Position numbers and translations under genes: made by a program
Shown: positions 48,158 to 57,214 of the stretch, in pieces
Position numbering within the stretch: the stretch's first letter is position 1
Layout of the letters: each line of letters begins with the position of its first letter
NCBI GenBank assembly: GCA_015680685.1
Contig: MNCI01038224.1
Location: 114,549-178,548, forward strand
Source of the DNA: Gnetum montanum
Taxonomy: Eukaryota > Streptophyta > Gnetopsida > Gnetales > Gnetaceae
Length of the DNA stretch: 64,000 bases
Reading direction: 5' to 3'
Notes under the pieces: model-generated
The model's input: only the letters and a program-made list of their open reading frames with translations
What the model was told of the DNA's origin: nothing
Database searches by the model: none

Positions 48158-48321
48158 GCTCTCAATGAGGGTGCTCTCGAGGAGAACACTCTCACATGTG
48201 TAGCACAAGGCACTCTTGGAGAAGGTGCTCTCAATGAGGGCACTCTTTGAAAAAACACTCTCAACAAGGACGCTCTAGGGAGAATGTTCCCAATGAGGGC
48301 ACTCTCAAAGAGAATGCTCTT
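48158..48321 (+). repeat. 164-bp duplicated segment, copy 2
   Basis: Identical by eye to 47796-47959. Bases before and after the match are ordinary array variants. Confidence 0.8.
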
Positions 48322-49479
48322 CAGAAGGTTGCTCTAATGGAGGGCACTCTCAAGAAGAATGCTCTCGTTGAGAGAAATTTCATAGAGAACACTCTTAAGG
48401 AGGACATTCTCAAGGAGGGCATCACTAAGGAGACTTCTCTCAAGGATGGTATCACTAGGGAGACCACTATCAAGGAGGGCATTCTGATGGAGGGTGCTCT
48501 CTAAGAGAATGCTCTTAATAATGGCACTCTCAAGGAGAGCACTCTCATATGTGTAACACAAGGTGCTCTTTTGGAGGATGCTCTGAGAGAGGTCGCTATG
48601 AGTGAGAGCACTCTCTATGAGGGCACCCTCTGAGTGCGAGCTCTCAACGAGGACACTTTTGAGAAAAACAGTCTCATGTATAGAGCACAAGGTGCTCTTA
48701 GAGAATGTGCTCTCAAGGAGAATAATTTTTGAAAGGATGCTCTAATGAAGGAGGCTCTCAAGGAGAACGCTCTCAAGGAGAATGCTCCTGGGAAGGGTTC
48801 TCTCATGAAGAACACTCTTAAGGAGTATGCTCCCAAGGAGGGAATCCTTAGGGGGACTGATCTCAGGGAGGGAGTTCTCATGGAGGGCACTCTTAGGAAG
48901 GGTGCTCTCCAATAGAACGCTCTCAATGAGGATGCTCTCAAGGAGAACACTCACACGGGGGGCATAAGATGCTCTCATGGAGGGTACTCTCAAGGAGAAC
49001 ACTCTAATGGAGGAAACTTTAGCATAGAAAGCTCTCAAGGAGAATGCTGTTAGGGAAGGCACTCTCACAGAGAATGCTCTTAAGAAGGATGCTATCGAGG
49101 ATGGTGTCCTCAGGGAGATAGCTCTCAAGGAGGGCATTCTCAAGGAGGGCACTCTTAGGAAGGGCACTCTTTAGGTGAACACTCTCACATGTGTAACACA
49201 AGGTGCTCTCATGGAAAATGCTCTCGTGGAGGCCACTCTAATGGAGGCTACTCTTAGGGAGAATGCTCTTAGAAAGGGCACTCTCAAGGAGAATGCTCTT
49301 TGGAAGGCTGGTCTAACAGAGGGAACTCTTAAGGAGAATGCTCTTAGAGAAGGCACTCTTAGGGAAGGTGCTCTCATAGAGAATTCTCTTAAGGAGGATG
49401 CTCTTGAGGAGGGCGTCCTTAAGGAGACAGCTCTCAAAAAGGGAGTTCTTACGGAAGGGGAATCTTAGGAAGGGTGCTC

Positions 49480-50163
49480 TCCCAAGAGGGCCTCATGCAA
49501 TGCTTGCCAAAGCACTCCCACTGGAAGTCCCTCGCACTCTGCATGTGATAGTGCTCTCTCTAAGAGCTTCATCTTGAGAGAATGCCCTCTTCGTGACCAA
49601 ATTTATAAGGGTGCAGGATGGTATGGCTAAAACTGACCCAATCAACATATATGGGGAGAGGTAGCATTCTCCATGGGAGCACTATACGATGCTCTTGTGA
49701 GAGCAATCTCGTAGGAGCACCTTGCATAGATGCGCTAGAAAAAGGGCTCTATAGAGAGCACCTCATGCAACACTTGTGAGAGCGCTCTCCTTGGGAGCAT
49801 CCTCCCTAAGAGTGAGTTGCACTACGCATCTGAGAGAACACTCCACAAGAGCACCCTCATTGAGAGAACTTCTTCTAAGGGAGCCCTCTCTAGGAGAGGT
49901 TGCCTTGAGGCACACTTAGGGAGGAAATCCTCTTAAAAAGTGTTCTCTATGAGAGCAACTTCCCTGAGGCATACCCATGAAGGCCATAGATGCACTCATA
50001 ATCACACCTGAATGTGCACTCGTGATAGCCTAGGATGTACTCAGCATCACTTGAAAGTTCATCTGTTAAGGCCAAGATTGCACTCGACATCACCCGAAAG
50101 TGCATCAATAATGGCCTAAGATGCACTCCGCTTCTCTTATAAGTGCATCCCAAGGAAGTTGAC
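49480..50163. repeat. Spacer inside the giant array, with inverted module and 45-bp repeats
   Basis: The 15-bp periodicity is lost. An inverted copy of the 75-bp module lies at 49592-49663, and its flank to about 49800 resembles the flank of the 54521 copy in inverted orientation. At 49978-50155 about four units of roughly 45 bp contain GATGCACTC and CATCACCYGAAAGTGCATC separated by GGCCTAAGAT-like text. No gene was seen. Confidence 0.65.
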
Positions 50164-50240
50164 CTACCTCATCCTATATATGTTGATTGTGCTAGGTTCA
50201 GCCATACCATCCTGCACCCTTATAAATTTGGTCATGAAGA
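50164..50240 (+). repeat. Conserved 75-bp module, copy 3
   Basis: Same module as at 45456, with TATATGTTGATTGTG, GCCATACCATCCT and CACCCTTATAAATTT. It closes the spacer, and the 15-bp array resumes after it. Confidence 0.75.
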
Positions 50241-53200
50241 AGGAATTCTCAAAAAGAGTTCTCTCAGAGAAAGAGCACAAAGGGTGCCCTCAAGGAAATT
50301 GCTCTCAAAGAGGGCCCCCTTAAGTAGAACACTCTCACTGAGGGCACTCTAATCAAGAATGCTCTAACAGAGGGTGCTCTTAGGGAGGGCACTCTCCATG
50401 AGAACACTCTCAATGAGGGCATTCTTAAGGAGAACACTTTCAATGAGGGAATTCTTGAGGAGAACACTCTCACATGCATAGCACAAGATGCACTTAGGGA
50501 GAATGCTCCCATGGAGGTCATCCTAACAGAACCTGCTCTAATGGAGGGTACTCTTCGGTACAATGCTCTCAAGGAGGATGCTCTCAGGGAGGGCACTCTC
50601 AATGAGGGCACTCTCGAGGAGAACACTCTCATGTGCATAGCACAAGGCACTCTTAGGGAGAATGCTCTAAAGGAGTGCACTCTCAAGAAGAGTGCTCTCT
50701 GGGACGCTGCTCTAACAGAGGGTGCTCTAGGAAGAATTCTCCCAGTGACGGCACTCCCAGGGAGAACACTCTTTGGAAGGACACTCCAATAGAGGGTGCT
50801 CTCAAGAAGAACATTCTTAACAAGGATGCTCTCGAAGAGGGCTTCCCCAGGGAGACCACTCTCAATGAGAAAGTTCTTATGAGTGTGCACTTCAATATAA
50901 TGATCTCAACAAGGGCACTCTCAAGTAGAACACTCTTACATGTGTAGCGCAAGGTGCTGTCAAGGAGAACACTCTAAAGGAGGTCACTCTCAGGGAGAGT
51001 CCTCTTCGAGAGGGCACTCTCAATGAGGGTTTTCTCAAGGAGAACACTCTTACATGTGTAGCAGAAGGCACTCTCAGGGAGGACACTATCAAGGCGAACA
51101 CTCTTCAGAAGGCCACTCTAATAAAGGACACTCTCAAGGAGAACACTCTTAGGAAGGGTGCTCTCACGGAGAACGCTCTTAAGGAAAAGGCTCTCAAGGA
51201 GGGCATCCTTAGGGAGACCACTCTTAGGGAGGGCGTTCTCAAGTAGGGCACTCTTAGGAAGGGCTCTCCCAAAGAACACTCTCAACAAGGGTGCTATCGA
51301 GGAGAACACTCTCATATGCATAGTGCAAGGTGCTTTCATGGAGGACGCTCTTAAGGAGAACGCTCTCGTGGAGGCCACTTTAATAGAGGGTGCTCTCAAG
51401 GAGAATGTTGTTTGGGGGGGGCAATCTCAGGGAGGTTACTCTCTGAGGGAACACTCTTAACAAGGGATCTCTAGGGAGAATGCTCCCGATGAGGGAGATC
51501 TCAAGGAGAACACTCTTTGGAAGGTCACTCTAACAAAGGGTGCTCTCATGGAGAATGCTCTCGAGGAGGGCATTCTCAGGGAAAGGCACTCCAACAGAGG
51601 GTGCTCTTCTAGAGAACACTCTCAATGAGGGTGCTCTCAAGGAGAACACTCTCACAAGTGTAGCACAAGGTACTCTCAGGGAGGGTGATCTCAAGGAGAA
51701 TTCTCTCAAGGAGGCTGATCTAACGGAGGGCATTCTCACATAGAACGCTCTTAGGGAGAACAATCTTAAGGAGGATGCTCTCTGAGAGGGCGTCCTCAGT
51801 GAGGCTGTTCTCAAGGAGGGCACTCTCATGGAAGGCACTTTTCAAGAGAATGCTCTCAATGAGGGAGCTCTCAAGGAGAACACTCTCATGTGCATAGCAC
51901 AAGGTGCAGTCAGGTAGAACGCTCCAATGGAGGCCACTCTTAGGGACGCTGCTCTAATGGAGGCCGCTCTTAGAGAGGCCACTCTAATGAAGGGCACTCT
52001 CTAGGAAAATGCCCTCAGGAAGGGAGCTCTCAGAGAGGGTGATCTTGAGGAGAACACTCTCATGTGCATAGTGCAAGGCACTCTCAAGGAGAATGCTCTA
52101 AGGGAGACCACTCTCAGAGAGAGCACTCTCTGGGAGGACACCCTCCAAGAGGGTGCTCTCAATGAGGGCACTCTCAACGAGGGCACTCTTGAGGAGAACA
52201 CTCTCATGTGTGTAGCAGAAGGCACTCTTGAGGAGGGTGCTCTCAATGAAAATTCTCTTTGAAAAGATACTCTAATGGAGGGTGCTCTCAATGAAAATGC
52301 TCTTTGAAAAGATACTCTAATGCTCTTAAGGAGGACGCTCTCAAGGAGGGCATCCTTAGGGAGACTATTCTTAAGGAGGGCATTCTCAAGGAGGGAACTC
52401 TTATGAAAGGGCACTCTCCAAGAGAACACTCTCAATGAGGATGCTCTTGAGGAGAACACTCTCATGAACATAGTGCAAGGTGCTCTCAAGGAGGGTGATC
52501 TTAAGGAAAATGCTCTCAGGGACACTACTCTAATGAAGGGCACTCTTAGGCAAAAAGCTCTTGAGGAGGGCAGTCTTAAGGAGGACGCTCTTCAAGAGGG
52601 TGTCCTCAACGAGTCTGTTCTCATGGAGAGCACTCTCATGAAGGGTGCTCTTCAAGAGAACATTCTAAATGAGGGTACTCTCTGAGGAGAAAATTCTTAC
52701 ATGCATAGCACAAGGCACTCTCAGGAAGAATTCTCTAAGGGAGGCTACTCTCAGGGGGAGTGCTCTCTAAGAGGACACCCTCTGAGAGGGTGCTCTCGAG
52801 GAGAACATTCACACATGCATAGCATAAGGTGCTCTCAGGGAGGGCACTCTCAAGGAGAACACTCTCTAGAAGGCCACTCTAACAGAGGGCGCTCTCAAGG
52901 AGAATGCTCTTATGAAGAATGCTCTTAAGGAGGATGCTCTTGAGGAGGGTGTCCTCAGGGAGACCGTTCTCAAGGAGGATGTTCTCAGGGAGGGCACTCT
53001 TAGGAAGGGCACTCTCCGAGAGAACACTCTCAACAAGGGAACTCTCAAGGAGAACACTCTCATGTATGTAGCGCAAGGCTATCTTAGGAAAAATGCTTTG
53101 AGGGAGGTTGTTCTTAGGGAGAGCACTCTCTGGGAGGGCACCCTCCAAGAGGACACTCTCAACGACGGTGCTCTCAAGGAGAAAAATCTCACATACATAG

Positions 53201-54520
53201 TGGAAGGCACTCTCAAGAAGGGTGCTCTCAAGGAGAATTCTCTTTGTAAGGTTGAACTAATGGAAGGTTCTCTCAAGGAGAACACTCTCAGGGAGGGCAC
53301 TCTTAAGGAGGACACTCTCAAGGAGGGCATCCTTAGGAAGACCATTCTCAAGGAGGGCACTCTCCAAGAGAATGCTCTCAATAAGGGCACTCTCAAAGAG
53401 AACACTCTCACATGCATAGTGCAAGGCAATCTTAAGGAGGGCACTCTCAAGAAGAATTCTCTCTAGAAGGCTACTCTAATAGAGGGTGCTCTCAAGGAGA
53501 ACGCTCTCATGAAGAATGCTCTTAAGAAGGACACTCTTAAGGAGGGTGCCCTCAGGGAGACCATTTTCAGGGAGGGCATTCTTAGGTAGGGCACTCTTAG
53601 TAATAGTTCTCTTCGAGAGAACACTCTCAATGAGGGTGCTCTCAAGGAGAACACTCTTACGTGCATAGCACAAGGCACTCTCAAGGAGAACGCTCTGAGG
53701 GAGGTTGCTCTCAAGGAGAGCGCTCTCTGGGAGGGGACCCTCCAATAGGGTGCTCTCAACAAGGGCACTCTCAAGAAGAACAATCTCATGTGTGTAGCAT
53801 AAGGTGATCTTGTGGAGGGCGCTCTCAAGTAGAATTCTCTTTAGAAGGCCACTCTAATAGAGGGCACTCTCAAGAAGAATTTTCTCAAGGACACTCTTAA
53901 GGTGTATGCTCTCATCCTCAAGGAGACTATTCTTTGAGAGGGCATTCTCAAGGATGTTAGTCTCCAGGAGAATGCTTTCAATGAGGGTGCTCTCGAGGAG
54001 AACACTCTCATGTGCCTAGCACAAGGTGCTCTCACGGAGGATGCTCTTGAGGAGAACACTCTCATGTGCATAGCATAAGACAATCTTAGGGAGAATGCTA
54101 TTAGTAAAACTGCTCTCTAGGAGAACATTCTCATGGAGAGCACTCCCACAGAGAGCACACTCATGTTGAGCATGCTAAGGGAAGGCATTTTCATGGTGAA
54201 CGCTCCCAAGGAGGGCATTCTTGGGGAGAATGCTTTTAGGGAGGCCACTCTCATGAAGAGTGCTCTCCAACAGAATGTTCTCAATGAGGGATCTCACATG
54301 GAGAATGCTCTCAAATGCGCAATGTAAGGATCTCTTAATGAGGACACTCCGAGAAACAACACCATCATGTGTGTAGCAAGAGGCACTCCTAGGAAGAGTG
54401 CTCTTGCAAGTGCTGCATGAGGATCTCTCATGATAGCACTCTTGCCAACGCAACTATGCAAGGTACTCCCATGGAAAGAACTCTCGCAAGAGCACCATGT
54501 GGTGTTCCTAGGGAGAACAC

Positions 54521-54594
54521 TACCTCTCTCCCATATAGGTTGATTGGGCCAGTTTCATCCATACCATCTTGCACCCTTATAAATTTGGTCCCGA
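54521..54594 (+). repeat. Conserved 75-bp module, copy 4, at the right edge of the array
   Basis: TATAGGTTGATTGGG, CCATACCATCTTG and CACCCTTATAAATTT. It marks the change from the 15-bp array to the 29-bp array. Confidence 0.75.
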
Positions 54595-55005
54595 GGGTTC
54601 ATTGGGCCAACCATTGGTCATGAGGATCTGTTTTTCCTACAATTGATCATGAGGGCCCATTTGGCCAACACATGATCACAAGGGTCTGTTTGGCCAACAC
54701 TTGGTCATGAGGGTTCATTAGGACAACACTTGGTCACGAGAGTTCATTGGGCCAACCATTGGTCATGAGGATCCATTTGGCCAACACTTGGTCACAAGGA
54801 TCTGTTTGGCCAACACTTGGTTGCGAGGGTTCATCGGGCCAACACTTGGTCACGAGGGTCTGTTTGGCCAACACTTGGTTGCGAGGGTCTATCGGGCCAA
54901 CACTTGGTCATGAGGGTCTGTTCAACCAACACTTGGTTGTGAGGGTCCATTTGGCCAATGCTTGGTCACGAGGGTCTATTTCGCCAACCCTTGGTGATCC
55001 ACTAG
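54595..55005. repeat. 29-bp tandem array
   Basis: About 14 units near GGCCAACACTTGGTCACGAG + GGTCTGTTT. CCAACACTTGG is a short imperfect palindrome. An ORF at 54747-55034 spans it, but its periodicity is that of the DNA repeat and no domain is seen. Confidence 0.85.
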
Positions 55006-55154
55006 TAATCCTGCTTGGATTTTGGCACAAATAAAATTGTACTATTTGTGGCTTAGTAAAGCATGCTTTGGCTAGATCGTGGTGTCAAATGTGTTAGACA
55101 CTGATGTGGAAGGTTGATCTGGACTCATGTTCATAGGTTGGGTTATGAGAGTTT

Positions 55155-55415
55155 TTGTTTGCAAAAAATGGCTAACTCTGAAAACTATAGAAAAATGACT
55201 AAGTATACCAGTAGCAAAAAAATGGCTAAGTATAAAAATGTAGAAAAATGACTAAGTGTAAAAATGTAGAAAAATGGCTTAAGTATGGAAACTACAAAAA
55301 AATGACTAAGTGTAAAATTGTAGAAAAAAATGCTAAGCATGAAAATGCAGGAAAAATGCTAAGTATGAAAATGTAAAAAAAATGCTAAGTATGAAAATGC
55401 AGAAAATGGCTAACT
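55155..55415. repeat. 26-bp A-rich tandem array
   Basis: About ten diverged units near AAAAATGACTAAGTGTAAAA + ATGTAG. It lies between the 29-bp array and the primer-binding site of element 4, where the other elements have leader repeats. Confidence 0.75.
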
Positions 55416-55578
55416 CTAGTGCTATGCTCGCTACACTAAAGCTTGCCATGATCACTATGCTAGAGCTTGTCACACTCGCTACACTGGAGCTTACTACACT
55501 CTAAGAACTTGTTATGCTCTCTAAAGAATCCAAAGTTTTGGTTAAGTGCCAATAAAAAAATGTAGATGGAAATTGCAA

Positions 55579-55597
55579 GGCCCTCCTTCTAGTGCCA
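55579..55597 (-). promoter_or_regulatory. Primer-binding site of element 4
   Basis: TGGCACTAGAAGGAGGGCC on the minus strand, about 5 nt after the LTR end. Confidence 0.8.
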
Positions 55598-55602
55598 AAA
55601 AC

Positions 55603-57214
55603 TATGATGTTCAAAAACATTGGTGGCTAGAACACCAAGAGGTCAATGGGCATATAGCCTAACCCTAAACCTTTGTGAGGGCCATGTTAAGAAGTGGAAA
55701 CAAGGTGCCCTGAATAGTCTAGTCAATTAGACATGGACTTACATGGTGTTAGAATGACCATTTGTAATAAAGGTTTATGTAGAGTTATGTGCAAGCACCG
55801 GGGCTAACTAAGCTAGAGCATAGTAGGGTATCCTAGCTTAAGAATAGTGATGTAAATGTGCAAATATGTATGAAACAGTAAGAAAATATAAGTGTTACAT
55901 TGAATGCCAAAGAGAATTTCTTGAAAAATGCAACAGAATTTGAGAATAGGAGTACACCGCCCCAAAAGGGGGAGTGTAGCTAATTCCAAAAGGATCTCAA
56001 AAGGTACACAGTGTACAATAAGTGTAGTGGGAGCATAGTCATAGTCTTGGTGGTGTCGGGCTATGAAGTCTAATGCTCATTGTGATGAACTATGCCTACC
56101 AGGTTAGTTGCCACAGTGTACCATATGATGTTCTGCAAGGTTGCAACAAGGCTGCGGTGTACCATGTGATGCAGGGTTACAATGGGGTCATGGTGTATCA
56201 TGCAGTGTAGAACTGCCTCTCTGCTAATGTGGTGCGCTTTGGGTCTTATTCGTCCATGGAGCTAAGTGCCAAGATGCCAAAGTGTCAAATTCCAAAATGA
56301 AAGTGCCAACTGCCCACTAGTAAAAAAATGAAATTCAAGAACCTCCCCCCCCCCCCCCCCCCCCAAACATTTGGGTGTAGGGGTACTTATAGGACTAGGG
56401 TTAGTCCAAAATTCAGATCAGGTGCCACATGGTAGTGCAGTAGGTGGGACCACAAGAAAAATTTAGAAAAGTTTCTAAGTCCAAAGGTGACCAGAAAATT
56501 TTCTAAATCTGGCCACTACGCTTGTCCCATGTTATGTTTGAAACATGAGACACTAGCTGCTATGCTCATCCCATGTTACATGTGAAACATGGAACACTGG
56601 CTACTATGCTTGTCCTATGTTACATGCAAGCCATAGGATGCTGGCTGCTACACTTGTCCCATGTTACATGTGGGACACATGACACTAGCTAGGGACAGGG
56701 CATAACATGGCCACTTAGAAAAGTCTGGTAAAGATAGTAATCCTTGTTCTTACTATGCTAGCTATGCTCTAGAGCATAGCAAGAGGGGTAGCCTCAAGAG
56801 TTAGAAAATCTGCTAAATTCCTCTTCCATGCTAAGTTAGCTTGACAGCTTCTAGCTTGACACTTAGGCAAAACTTGTCACTGAAAAGTGTGCTACACTGG
56901 CTACACTCTAGAGCATAGCAAGGGTAATGGGAGATTAGCACAACACTTAGAAAATTCTGCAAAACTAACAATTTTTGTGTTGGCTATGCTTGCTATGCAC
57001 TAGAGCATAGCAATATGTATCAGCTACAATGTATTCTGCAAAAATTTTTGTAGCTGTTGTTTACACTTAGAAAATTTTGCAAAAAAAGCCTTCATGCATG
57101 CTACACTAGCTACACTAGGGAGTGTAGCACAAACACTTAGAAAAATTTTCTAAGTTTTGACACTTAGACAAGTTTGCAATTGCAATGTTGTAGTTCAAAA
57201 TTGGTGGTGTTTCA
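55603..57214 (-). repeat. LTR of element 4 (5' LTR in minus orientation)
   Basis: This LTR is about 1612 bp. Its left end (TATGATGTTCAAAAACATTGG) aligns with the element 3 LTR start, with TG mutated, and its right end is GGTGGTGTTTCA. TATAAGTA lies at 56385-56392 (minus). It has a C20 run (56345-56364) and its own palindromes: GCTATGCTCTAGAGCATAGC (56761-56780), GCTATGCACTAGAGCATAGC (56992-57011) and a GTGTAGC inverted pair at 57101-57128. No matching 3' LTR or coding region was found in the window. Confidence 0.82.

Larger units (their letters stand above)
37307..54520. repeat. Giant minisatellite array with 15-bp unit and higher-order structure
   Basis: About 17 kb consists of variants of a 15-bp unit near GGAGAACACTCTCAA / GGAGGGCACTCTCAA. 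Alternation of G-A-A and G-G-G forms gives a 30-bp dimer. At intervals a longer module CTCACATGTGTAACACAAGG is embedded (for example 37390, 37775, 37915, 38165, 38580, 38710, 39230, 39625, 39755, 39990, 40405, 40535), with at least three flanking types that recur in the order A-B-C, sometimes with a fourth (ACACAAGGGTGCAAGG). Spacing between like modules is about 760-1,400 bp. The array is interrupted at 45456-45531 and 49480-50240. Five of six frames of the unit lack stops, so ORFs of 60-270 codons arise without coding function. Confidence 0.93.

Noticed and set aside
37307-54520. Dozens of ORFs of 60-270 codons such as repeated LRAPSLR, LLESAL or TLKENALREG on both strands
   Set aside because: The 15-bp unit is a multiple of three and lacks stops in five of six frames, so long ORFs arise automatically. 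No start context, intron, domain or strand preference supports coding. The five-residue period is a property of the DNA unit.
37307-54520. Pentapeptide-repeat protein
   Set aside because: The five-residue period invites it, but the pattern is (N/G)(A/T)L(K/R)E, without the A(D/N)LXX arrangement, and stops break every frame within a few hundred bases.
54595-55005. CRISPR-like array (29-bp repeats)
   Set aside because: Units are contiguous without unique spacers and the context is a plant retroelement.
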